Shown one piece after another: positions 15,771 to 22,976 of a stretch of 32,766 nucleotides of DNA. The notes under the pieces were generated by a model. The model was not told where the DNA came from. It did not search any database and saw only the letters and a program-made list of their open reading frames with translations. Source of the DNA: Gammaproteobacteria bacterium (GTDB lineage Bacteria; Pseudomonadota; Gammaproteobacteria; Xanthomonadales; Wenzhouxiangellaceae); the NCBI GenBank assembly GCA_003567685.1, contig PWYW01000019.1, positions 1 to 32,766 on the forward strand, written 5' to 3'. A program made the position numbers and the translations under genes. Positions within the stretch are counted from its first letter, which is position 1. Every line of letters starts with the position of its first letter.

Positions 15771-16394
15771 ATGGCGTACAACCGCAAGCACGCGAAAGAC
15801 ATCTGCAACAAGACCGAATATGCCCTGTTCGAAAGCAGCCTGAAGGGCGAAATCGAAAAGCTTCCCCCGGCGCGTGTGCAGTCGGGCATCAAGCGCAGTC
15901 GCACGCTGCGTGACAAGTACCGTGACCTGCACAAGCGCCAGCGCCTGGCCACCCGCGATCGCACCGGGACCAAGAAGGGCCTGAAGCCGGGCACCAACGA
16001 CCGCACCGAGCAAAAGGTCAAGCTGTTCACCGAGGTGCTCGAGCGTTTCGAGGCCCGTCTCAAGGTGATCAAGGCAGAGGCAGCGGCCGCCGAGAAGGCA
16101 GCGGCGCGGGAGAAGGCGGCCAAGAAAAAAGCCACCCAAAAGAAAGCGAGCAAGAAAAAAGCAGCGCCGAAGAAGGTTGCCAAAAAGGTGGCCAAGAAAG
16201 TCGCGGCCAAGACGGCCAAGAAGCCTGCGCGCAAGAAGGTGGCCAGCAAGCCCAGTGCCTTTGTCTCCGACCAGGCCTCGGCGGCCAGCCAGCGAAAGCA
16301 GGCCCAGAACCTGCGCTCCAAGGCCGTGATGGGGCATACCTCCTCGGCCACCAAGCGCAACCAGGCCAAGCGTGATGGCGGCAAGAAAAAGTAG
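15771..16394 (+). CDS. Lysine-rich histone H1-like protein
   Basis: 207 aa in three parts. Residues 1-105 are a folded, helical, conserved-looking domain (KHAKDICNKTEYALFESSLK, then RSRTLRDKYRDLHKRQR). Residues ~106-160 are low-complexity Lys/Ala repeats (KKKATQKKASKKKAAPKKVA and KKVAKKVAAKTAKK) like the histone H1/AlgP tail. The end is a short motif ASQRKQAQNLRSKAVMGHTS followed by TKRNQAKRD. The basic tail implies nucleic-acid binding; whether it compacts DNA or binds RNA/ribosomes is not shown. GGAGGG stands 8 bases before the ATG, and TATGAT at 15734 may be a -10 box. Its stop overlaps the start of truC by one base, which argues for a link with tRNA or ribosome function. Confidence 0.8.
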   Translation: MAYNRKHAKDICNKTEYALFESSLKGEIEKLPPARVQSGIKRSRTLRDKYRDLHKRQRLATRDRTGTKKGLKPGTNDRTEQKVKLFTEVLERFEARLKVIKAEAAAAEKAAAREKAAKKKATQKKASKKKAAPKKVAKKVAKKVAAKTAKKPARKKVASKPSAFVSDQASAASQRKQAQNLRSKAVMGHTSSATKRNQAKRDGGKKK

Positions 16395-17161
16395 TGATTG
16401 ACACCCAGCCCCCGCTCGCACCGTCGGGCGGGGCGCTCGACATTGTCTACCGAGATCAGTGGCTGTGCGCCGTCAACAAGCCCTGCGGCTTGATGGTGCA
16501 CCGCAGCAACCGCGGTACCGACAAGCGCTTCGCCATGCAGTTGTTGCGCGACCAGCTGGGCCAGCGAGTCTTTCCCATCCATCGGCTGGATCGGGCCACA
16601 TCGGGCCTGCTGCTGTTCGCGCTGGATGCCGATTCGGCGGCTCACCTGGGCGAGCAGATGATGGCCCGCAGCGTGACCAAACGCTACCTGGCGGTGGTAC
16701 GCGGTTACCTAGACGACGAGGGCCTGATCGACCACCCGCTGGCACCCGACGGCAAGGGGCCGGAGAAGGACGCGCGCACGCGTTACCGCTGCCTGGCGCG
16801 CATCGAGCTGCCGTTTGCCGTGGGCCGCTACGCCACCAGTCGCTATTCCTTGGCCGTGGCCGAACCGGAAACCGGCCGTATGCACCAGATTCGCCGCCAC
16901 TTCAAACATCTCTTTCATCCCATCATCGGCGATACCACCTACGGCGAGGGCCGCCACAACCGGCTGTTCCGCCAGCACTTCGGCTGCCACCGCCTGCTGC
17001 TGCATGCCTGGCAGCTGGCCGTCGACCACCCCGGGGATGGCCGCCGTCTCGAACTCACGGCGCCGCCGGGCGAGGAATTCGAGCGGGTGATTGACCGGTT
17101 TGGAGAGGTCGACGGCTTGCCTCCACTATCGGGTGGAGGGCCTGGTGTTTCGGGCCGTTGA
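16394..17161 (+). CDS. truC: TruC-type tRNA pseudouridine synthase (RluA family)
   Basis: 255 aa from a GTG that overlaps the previous stop (TAGTG). RluA-family pseudouridine synthase: catalytic Asp66 in HRLDRATSGLLLF, the N-terminal VNKPCGLMVHRS, the later TKRYLAVVRGYL, and the binding motif GRMHQIRRHFKHLFHPIIGD. MVHRS, the RDQLGQRVF block and the LFHPIIGDTTYGEGRHN region resemble E. coli TruC, which makes pseudouridine 65 in tRNA, more than RluC/RluD; no S4 domain is present. The last codons lie inside the left arm of an inverted repeat (17135-17156), so the C-terminal tail LSGGGPGVSGR probably comes from repeat invasion. Confidence 0.87.
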   Translation: MIDTQPPLAPSGGALDIVYRDQWLCAVNKPCGLMVHRSNRGTDKRFAMQLLRDQLGQRVFPIHRLDRATSGLLLFALDADSAAHLGEQMMARSVTKRYLAVVRGYLDDEGLIDHPLAPDGKGPEKDARTRYRCLARIELPFAVGRYATSRYSLAVAEPETGRMHQIRRHFKHLFHPIIGDTTYGEGRHNRLFRQHFGCHRLLLHAWQLAVDHPGDGRRLELTAPPGEEFERVIDRFGEVDGLPPLSGGGPGVSGR

Positions 17162-17334
17162 GGTGAAGCCGAAGCGCACAGGGCCGGGCGGACAAGGGCC
17201 GCCGTTGTTTGAGCGAAGCGCCTGAAAAGGCGCGTAGCGAGTTTAGGCGGACCCCGCACGGAACGAGCACTGCAGGGGATCGGCCGCCCGACAGGGCGGG
17301 CGACGAACCGTGGGCCCGCAACACCAGGCCCTCC
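17135..17334. repeat. 200-bp unit bounded by 22-bp inverted repeats, overlapping the truC end
   Basis: Arms GGAGGGCCTGGTGTTTCGGG (17135 on) and its complement at 17313-17334 match at 21 of 22 positions. The left arm covers the last truC codons. The interior contains GTTGTTTGAGCGAAGCG and GGCGCGTAGCGAGTTTAGGC, a type of sequence seen after genes in various gammaproteobacteria. A small hairpin CCTCCAC/GTGGAGG (17120-17139) abuts the left arm. Confidence 0.7.
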
Positions 17335-17399
17335 AGGCGCCCACCAGCGACTACACTGTGGACAGTGTTTCGCGCCGCGGACAATCCGGCGCAAGACAA

Positions 17400-17667
17400 T
17401 TACTAGTACCTGCATAAGTATTGCCACATTCAGCTTGTCTCTCGGCGTTCGTGGCAAGGCGTCGGCGCGCCGGTGTAGCGACCCTACATCAAGCGCCGAG
17501 AACGTAGTCCACGGACGCCGAGAGGCAAGCCCGGAGGGGGCCCCTGACGAATCCGCCTGCGGCGTTAAAGTGGCTCGACGTAGAATAACTATGCCTTTGC
17601 CACTTTGCCTTGCAGGCGAATCCGTCAGGAGCCCTGAATGGGGCAATACTTATGCAGGGACCAGTAA
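17400..17667. mobile_element. MITE-like element with 34-bp terminal inverted repeats
   Basis: Ends 17400-17433 (starting TTACTAGTACCTGCATAAGT) and 17634-17667 are inverted copies, 31 of 34 matching. CAA flanks both sides, a possible 3-bp target duplication. Inside are two more long stems: 17434-17454 with 17509-17529 (19 of 21) and about 17538-17574 with 17599-17634. The whole unit would therefore fold as a three-way junction. It has no transposase and no plausible gene. The size, TIRs and lack of coding fit a non-autonomous miniature transposon; the parent family was not recognised. Confidence 0.75.
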
Positions 17668-17766
17668 CAAAGCGTGACGCTCGGAAAATGGCGGTCCTCG
17701 AACCGATGACCGGAAGCGTTGCCTTCAGTCGCAAACCCAGACATTCAGAGCATCAGGAAAGCAACC

Positions 17767-18897
17767 ATGAGCATCCAGATTTTCAGCCATTTCGACAGCG
17801 GCAACATCGACGTCATCAAGGCCGAACGGGCCGACGATATCGTACTCGAGATTCCCTTCGACGCCGGCGATGAGCACCGCCAGTGGTTTTACTTCCAGCT
17901 GTGCAACGCCCGCGACCAGGACTGCGTGATGACCATCGCCAACCCCGGCCAGGTGTCCTATCCAGATGGCTTCGAGGACTACCAGGCCGTGGCCTCGGTC
18001 GACCGCGAGCACTGGTTCCGCGTGCCCACCGAGTTCGACGGCGAGAAACTGGTGATTCGCCATACGCCGGACGCTGATGTCATCTATTACGCCTATTTCG
18101 CGCCGTATCCGCTGGACCGCCACCAGCAGCTGATTGCCAATGCCCTGGAAAGCGCCCACGTCCGCGCCGAATGCCTGTGCGCCACGCCGGATGGCCACGC
18201 CCATACCCTGCTGACGATTGGCGAAGACGACGGCCAGCGCAAGAAGATCTGGATTACCGCGCGCCAGCACCCCGGCGAGACCATGGCTGAGTGGTGGGTA
18301 GAAGGCTTTCTGAATCGCCTGCTGGACGAGGAAGACCCGGTCTCGCGCCGCCTGCTGGAAAACGCGGTGATCTACCTGGTGCCGAACATGTGCATTGACG
18401 GCTCGGTACGCGGCCACCTGCGCTGCAACGCCCACGGCCGCAACCTGAACCGCGAGTGGGCCGAGCCCAGTGCGGAGTTCTCGCCGGAGATCTACTACGT
18501 GGTCGAGAAAATGAAGCAGACCGGCATCGACCTGGCCTTCGACGTCCACGGCGACGAGGGCCTGCCCTACAACTTCATCGCCGGCGCTGAAGGCATCGAC
18601 AGCTGGAACGATCACAAGCAGACTCAACTGGACGATTTCAAGGCGCTGCTGGCCGAAATCAGCCCCGATTTCCAGACCGAATATGGCTACCCGATCGACT
18701 CACCCAAGTCCTCGGACTACAAGAAGTGCACGGACTACCTGGCCGAGACCTTCGACTGCCTGTCGATGACCCTGGAAATGCCGTTCAAGGATTCCGCCAT
18801 CACGCCGATGCCCGAAATCGGCTGGAGCGCCGGCCGCTCGCAACTGCTGGGCATGGCCTGCGTCGAAGCTTTCTGGCGCACTTTGCCGAAACTGTAA
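17767..18897 (+). CDS. M14-family zinc carboxypeptidase, cytosolic (CCP/AGBL-like)
   Basis: 376 aa from the ATG at 17767, with AGGAAAG upstream. The N-terminal ~130 residues form the beta-sandwich domain typical of cytosolic carboxypeptidases (WFYFQLCNARDQDCVMTIAN). The M14 catalytic domain follows: zinc ligands His168 and Glu171 (ARQHPGETM) and His261 (FDVHGDEG), substrate-binding Asn/Arg in HGRNLNREW, and catalytic Glu337 (MTLEMPFKD). No signal peptide, so cytoplasmic. Eukaryotic relatives remove glutamates from tubulin; bacterial targets are not established. It stands alone between the MITE-like element and repeat copy B. Confidence 0.92.
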   Translation: MSIQIFSHFDSGNIDVIKAERADDIVLEIPFDAGDEHRQWFYFQLCNARDQDCVMTIANPGQVSYPDGFEDYQAVASVDREHWFRVPTEFDGEKLVIRHTPDADVIYYAYFAPYPLDRHQQLIANALESAHVRAECLCATPDGHAHTLLTIGEDDGQRKKIWITARQHPGETMAEWWVEGFLNRLLDEEDPVSRRLLENAVIYLVPNMCIDGSVRGHLRCNAHGRNLNREWAEPSAEFSPEIYYVVEKMKQTGIDLAFDVHGDEGLPYNFIAGAEGIDSWNDHKQTQLDDFKALLAEISPDFQTEYGYPIDSPKSSDYKKCTDYLAETFDCLSMTLEMPFKDSAITPMPEIGWSAGRSQLLGMACVEAFWRTLPKL

Positions 18898-18902
18898 GGT
18901 TT

Positions 18903-18938
18903 ACCGGAAGCACCGAATTCACCGAGAACACCAAAATG
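18903..18938 (+). repeat. Degenerate 9-bp tandem repeat after the carboxypeptidase gene
   Basis: ACCGGAAGC ACCGAATTC then ACCGAGAAC ACCAAAATG, four nonamers starting 5 bases after the stop. Inverted relatives (GGTGTTTTC, GGCGTCTTC) lie at 19392-19409, at the other end of the same gap. Confidence 0.5.
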
Positions 18939-19010
18939 GAACCTGATTACGTCGTTGACTCAGCCATTGCGCTGGCTGCGTATCTGATGAACCCAGCCTG
19001 GAAATTTAGC

Positions 19011-19289
19011 GCCTGTAGAGGACTCCGAGCATCCGGTGGCGCCAGGTGCTTCGGGCCAACCGGGGCGTTCGGCTGGCTTGCCAGGTGAAGGTTCTCGGGA
19101 GCTTAAGTGACCTCGAGATCACACCGTAAGAGCGGACGGATTCACGACTTCCTTGAGCTTTCATCCGGCGGATAGCGGCTGATGGCTGCCGGGAAGCGTC
19201 CGCGCACCGGCCGGCCCGAAGCACCTAACGCCCCCCGATGCAGCAGGCTGAAAGATCGCAGGGGGCGAAACCGCCCTTTCCTCAAAACC
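19011..19289 (+). repeat. ~280-bp dispersed intergenic repeat, copy B
   Basis: Direct copy of 13469-13750, with the identical core GTGACCTCGAGATCAC (19107-19122), the same order of conserved blocks, and the internal inversion of AGGTGCTTCGGGCC seen near 19039 and 19217. Differences from copy A are scattered substitutions and small indels, so the copies are not recent. It is followed by CCAGCAGCCGGCACCACT, found in copy A only after the inserted 205-bp unit. Confidence 0.85.
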
Positions 19290-19436
19290 AGCAGCCGGCA
19301 CCACTTGCCGCTTTGCACCAATCACTCCGTCACCGGTCACCCCACCCTGTTAACGCTGGCCTACCTACGAGCGATGAGGCACTTTTTTACCGGTGTTTTC
19401 GGCGTCTTCGATGGTTAGTGGAAAGCGACCGGGCGA
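19290..19436. other. Intergenic remainder before the response regulator gene end
   Basis: Holds the inverted nonamers at 19392-19409 (GGTGTTTTC GGCGTCTTC) just before the convergent response-regulator stop. Nothing else was recognised. Confidence 0.5.
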
Positions 19437-20099
19437 TCAAAGTCGGGTCGCCGGGTCAACCAGTTCCAGGCGGCGGAAGGCAACGCCGGCCTGGGTGCGG
19501 TTGCGTACGTCCAGCTTGTTGAAGATCTCGCTCATGTGGGCCTTGACGGTGCGCTCCTGGATGCCCAGTTCATCGGCAATCTGCTTGTTCAAGCGGCCGT
19601 CGGCCACCATCGCCAGCACCCGGAACTGCTGTGGCGTGAGCGCGGCGATTCGCCCGGCCAGTTCACGGTCGTCATCGCTGCTGGCGGTATCGGCCACCGC
19701 CCGGGCCAGCCTGGGCGGCACCCACTCCCGGCAATCGAGCACCGTGTTCAGCGCCTCGGTCAACTCGTCCAGCCCGGTGCTCTTGGGAATGAAGCCGGCC
19801 GCACCGTGGTCGAGCGCGCGCCGAATGACGCGCGGGTCTTCATTGGCCGAGACCACCACCACGGCCACGGCCGGGAAATTGCAGCGAATCGAGGCCAGGC
19901 CGGCCAGCCCCTGGTTGCCGGGCATGTGCAAATCCAGCAGCACCAGGTCAATGTCCTCGCGCGACTCCAGGGTCTGCCAGGCCTCGGGCAAATCGCGGGC
20001 CTGCAGAATATCGGCATCATCCAGACAGCCCGACAGCGCCTGAACCAGCGCCGTCCGAAACAGCGGATGATCATCCGCAATCAACACCCGCGTCGTCAC
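19437..20099 (-). CDS. NarL/LuxR-family response regulator
   Basis: 220 aa from a GTG at 20099. Receiver domain with acidic pocket Asp9/Asp10 (IADDHPLF), phospho-acceptor Asp56 (LLDLHMPG), Ser83 and Lys105 (GFIPKS), then a linker and a LuxR-type helix-turn-helix (LTPQQFRVLAMVADGRLNKQ, then ERTVKAHMSEIFNKL) near residues 150-212. It should bind DNA when phosphorylated. No histidine kinase gene lies nearby, so it is an orphan in this window. It follows the 3-hydroxybutyrate dehydrogenase gene by ~93 bases on the same strand and might regulate that locus, but nothing in the sequence proves it. Confidence 0.94.
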   Translation of the reverse strand: MTTRVLIADDHPLFRTALVQALSGCLDDADILQARDLPEAWQTLESREDIDLVLLDLHMPGNQGLAGLASIRCNFPAVAVVVVSANEDPRVIRRALDHGAAGFIPKSTGLDELTEALNTVLDCREWVPPRLARAVADTASSDDDRELAGRIAALTPQQFRVLAMVADGRLNKQIADELGIQERTVKAHMSEIFNKLDVRNRTQAGVAFRRLELVDPATRL

Positions 20100-20158
20100 T
20101 GAATTGATGGCCTCTTGTTCGTCATGTCTTGCCCCACTGGCTTGACCCGCAACTGTTG

Positions 20159-20188
20159 CCTTTCACGTTTTCCCTTTTACCTTTTACC
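20159..20188 (-). repeat. Heptad repeat array after the 3-hydroxybutyrate dehydrogenase gene
   Basis: Plus-strand units TTTCACG, TTTTCCC, TTTTACC, TTTTACC; on the transcribed strand it is GGTAAAAGGTAAAAGGG-like. It ends 4 bases from the dehydrogenase stop codon (20193) and precedes the response regulator start. Confidence 0.7.
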
Positions 20189-20192
20189 GCCC

Positions 20193-20960
20193 CTACTGCA
20201 CCGTCCACCCCCCATCCACCACAATCGCCTGCCCGGTGATGTTACGGGCCGGCGGGCTGATCAGGAATTCGCAGATGCCGGCCAGCTCGTCAAAGCCGAT
20301 GAACACGCCCTTGGGCATGGGTTTGAGCATGATGTTCTCGACCACCTCGTCCTCGGAAATGCCATGGTTGCGGGCCTGGTCGGCAATCTGCTTTTCCACC
20401 AATGGCGTCTTGACGTAAGTCGGGCAGACCGTGTTGATGGTGATGTCGGTATCGGCGGTTTCCAGCGCAATGACCTTGGAAAAGCCGATCAGCCCGTGCT
20501 TGGCAGCCACGTAGGCGCTCTTGAACGGGCTGGCCACCAGCGAGTGGATCGAGCCGATATTGATGATGCGCCCGAAGGCTTGCTCGCGCATGGCCGGCAG
20601 CAGGGCGCGGCTGAGACGTGCCACGCCGACCAGCATGACCTGGATCAGCAGCTCCCATTGTTCCGGCGGGAAGTCCTCCAGCCGGGCCACGTGCTGAAGC
20701 CCCGCGTTGTTGATCAGTACGTCCACCGGCGAGTCCAGTGCCTTGACCAGTGCATCAATCGAGGCCTCCGAGCCTACGTCCAGGGCCATGCCCTGGGCCT
20801 TGCCGCCGGCCTCGTTGATGGCGGCGGCCACGGTCTCGGCTGCCTCGATCCGCAAGTCGGAGACCAGCACGCGATGGCCGCTGCTGGCCATGATTTCGGC
20901 AATGCCGGCGCCGATGCCGCTGCCGGCACCGGTGATCAATACCGTTCGAGAGTGGGTCAT
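20193..20960 (-). CDS. D-3-hydroxybutyrate dehydrogenase (SDR family)
   Basis: 255 aa from the ATG at 20960 (MTHSRTVLITGAG). Short-chain dehydrogenase with NAD-binding GAGSGIG (11-17), NNAG (84-87), and the catalytic set Ser137, Tyr150, Lys154 (SAYVAAKHG). The blocks INEAGGKAQGMALDVGSE, LINNAGLQHVARLEDFP, VKTPLVEKQIADQA and the end TGQAIVVDGGWTVQ are those of D-3-hydroxybutyrate dehydrogenase, which oxidises 3-hydroxybutyrate to acetoacetate. It diverges from a 3-hydroxybutyrate-oligomer hydrolase gene, which would supply its substrate. Acetoacetate is also a product of the tyrosine pathway encoded earlier in the window. Confidence 0.93.
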   Translation of the reverse strand: MTHSRTVLITGAGSGIGAGIAEIMASSGHRVLVSDLRIEAAETVAAAINEAGGKAQGMALDVGSEASIDALVKALDSPVDVLINNAGLQHVARLEDFPPEQWELLIQVMLVGVARLSRALLPAMREQAFGRIINIGSIHSLVASPFKSAYVAAKHGLIGFSKVIALETADTDITINTVCPTYVKTPLVEKQIADQARNHGISEDEVVENIMLKPMPKGVFIGFDELAGICEFLISPPARNITGQAIVVDGGWTVQ

Positions 20961-21107
20961 GGTGAGTGATGAAACCGGTGGTGGTCGAGGTAATAAGCGT
21001 AGCAAAGGCCAGAGGCCGGTGGCTGCTGTACCAAAGTCCATTTCTCACCTCCGGAGGAGGCCTGCTAGGCTTGCCAATGAATCCCTTGAAGCCGGAAGCT
21101 CCTGCTC

Positions 21108-22976
21108 ATGAATTCCTTGCTGTCTCTTCGATTGTCTTCCTGCCGCTTGGCCACTGTCCGTGGTGTGTCTTGCATGGCATTGGCCGCCGCCCTGGTGCTG
21201 GGGCTGTCTGCCTGCCAGCCGGCCGCTGATCCGTCGCCTGGCGAGCCGGTTGCGCAGTCTGCAGACAGGCCTGGGGCTCTGGACTGGCGAGTCACCGAGC
21301 ACCGCAACGGCGACGACCTGCTGACCGCGGGCCTGGGTCTGAGCGGGCTGCAGCGGCCGGCGACTGCCTTGCCACCCTGGCCGGAGGCGGATGCGCAGGA
21401 TCTGCGGCGCCTGGCCATTCACTCGGCCTGGACCGGCCTTGCCGCCCTGAACCCGGCGGGTGGTGCAGGCGGCTTGTTCGATGAACTGCCGCTGGTACCC
21501 GGGCAAGAGTTCAGCCTGCGCCAGGTCATGCAGGGTCGTCACCACCCGGTACGCTACCTGGTGCAGCTACCGGATGCCTTCGACCCGTCCCACCCTTGCC
21601 TGGTGGCCGCGCCGGCGTCCGGTTCGCGCGGCATTTACGGCGCGATCAGTCTTGCCGGTGGCTGGGCCCTGCCGCGCGGATGCGCCGTGGTCTACACCGA
21701 CAAGGGAGCGGGTACGGATTTCTTCAGCTATGACGATGCCCACGGAGTTGGTCTGGATGGTCGCCGCCGCCCGGTCGCCGACATCGACGACCTGGCGATG
21801 CGGCCTGCCAGCGTGCCGGATGGGCGAGACCCTGACGGCATCTACATGCCGCATGCCCACTCCGGCGATCACCCCGAAGCCGATTGGGGCCGGCACACGC
21901 TGCAAGCTATCGAACTGGCGCGCGCGCTTTTGAGCGAGCGATTCGGTGACGACCTGGATGAAGAGCGCTTGCGTGTCATTGCCACCGGCCTGTCCAACGG
22001 CGGCGGCGCCGCGCTGCGCGCGGCCGAGCAGGATGACCGCGGCCTGATTGATGCCGTGGTGGCGGTGATGCCCAACATCAGCGCGCCGGAGACGCCGCAT
22101 CTGTTCGACTATGCCCGCCTGGCGGCACTGCTTCAGCCCTGCCTGCTGGCGGACGCCGAGGCCACCCTGGCCAAGCCGCTGGGCAACCCGATGCTGGTGG
22201 CAGCCGGTCAGCAACGCTGCGCCTCGCTGGCCGAAGCCGGCTGGATGGATGCGCCCGAACCGGCGCTGGCCCGTGAGGCCCTGCAGTCGGCCGGTTTTGA
22301 CGACGCGGCCCTGTCGCTGGCGGCCTCCAACGTGGCGCTGGATTTGTGGCGCTCGGTACTGGTCAGCTATGCCTCGGCTTACCTGCGGCGCCATGCCTTC
22401 GACATGCCCTGTGGCTACGGCTTCAGCGTAGCGTCTGCCAGCAATGACCAGCGCCAGGCCTGGTGGCCCAGTCATTCCGGGGTGGGCGCAGGCGGCGGCA
22501 TCGAGCTGCTTGATGGTCTGGCCGAGGGCAACGACCGGGCGTTCAACGGCCTGCTCTGTCTGCATGCACTGGCAGAGCAGGGTAATGAAGAAGGCGCAGC
22601 GCTTCGGGCCGCGATCGAGGCGACCCGTGCCACTGCCCGTCTGCCGGACATTCCGGTGCTGGTGGTTCACGGTCTGCGTGACGGCCTGATTCCAGCTGCG
22701 TTCAGTGCCCGCCCTTATGTCGAGCAGGCGCGCGGTCATGGTGCCCGGATTGGCTACTGGGAGATCACGCGCGCCCAGCACTTTGACGCGCTGCTGGCTC
22801 TGCCGCCGGTGGCTGAATCGCTGGTGCCGATCCTGCCTTACGGCTGGCGCGGCCTTGATCAGATCGATGCCGTGCTGGCCGGGGAGGCGTCATTGGACGG
22901 CGACCGCCTGTTCGACCCAGCGCCCGCGGCGTCTGGTCAGCCACAAAGCTGGTCAGGACTGGGTTTTGTCGACTAA
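21108..22976 (+). CDS. D-3-hydroxybutyrate oligomer hydrolase, predicted lipoprotein
   Basis: 622 aa. It matches the 3HBOH family: DDLLTAGLGLSGLQ near 69-82, LAAPASGSRGIYGAISLAGG-like text at 165-185, RGCAVVYTDKGAGTDFF (190-206), and the nucleophile elbow Gly294-Leu-Ser296-Asn-Gly298. It cleaves oligomers from polyhydroxybutyrate breakdown to monomers. The N-terminus has a charged start, a hydrophobic run and a lipobox-like LSAC with Cys36, so the protein is probably exported and membrane-anchored; the signal is long for a lipoprotein. GGAAG precedes the ATG. Divergent from the dehydrogenase and convergent with the next hydrolase, which it overlaps by 4 bases. Confidence 0.9.
   Translation: MNSLLSLRLSSCRLATVRGVSCMALAAALVLGLSACQPAADPSPGEPVAQSADRPGALDWRVTEHRNGDDLLTAGLGLSGLQRPATALPPWPEADAQDLRRLAIHSAWTGLAALNPAGGAGGLFDELPLVPGQEFSLRQVMQGRHHPVRYLVQLPDAFDPSHPCLVAAPASGSRGIYGAISLAGGWALPRGCAVVYTDKGAGTDFFSYDDAHGVGLDGRRRPVADIDDLAMRPASVPDGRDPDGIYMPHAHSGDHPEADWGRHTLQAIELARALLSERFGDDLDEERLRVIATGLSNGGGAALRAAEQDDRGLIDAVVAVMPNISAPETPHLFDYARLAALLQPCLLADAEATLAKPLGNPMLVAAGQQRCASLAEAGWMDAPEPALAREALQSAGFDDAALSLAASNVALDLWRSVLVSYASAYLRRHAFDMPCGYGFSVASASNDQRQAWWPSHSGVGAGGGIELLDGLAEGNDRAFNGLLCLHALAEQGNEEGAALRAAIEATRATARLPDIPVLVVHGLRDGLIPAAFSARPYVEQARGHGARIGYWEITRAQHFDALLALPPVAESLVPILPYGWRGLDQIDAVLAGEASLDGDRLFDPAPAASGQPQSWSGLGFVD

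Noticed and set aside
13385-19409. A CRISPR array in the repeat-rich region
   Set aside because: Repeats are either long and dispersed or short tandem units without regular unique spacers, and no cas gene is present.
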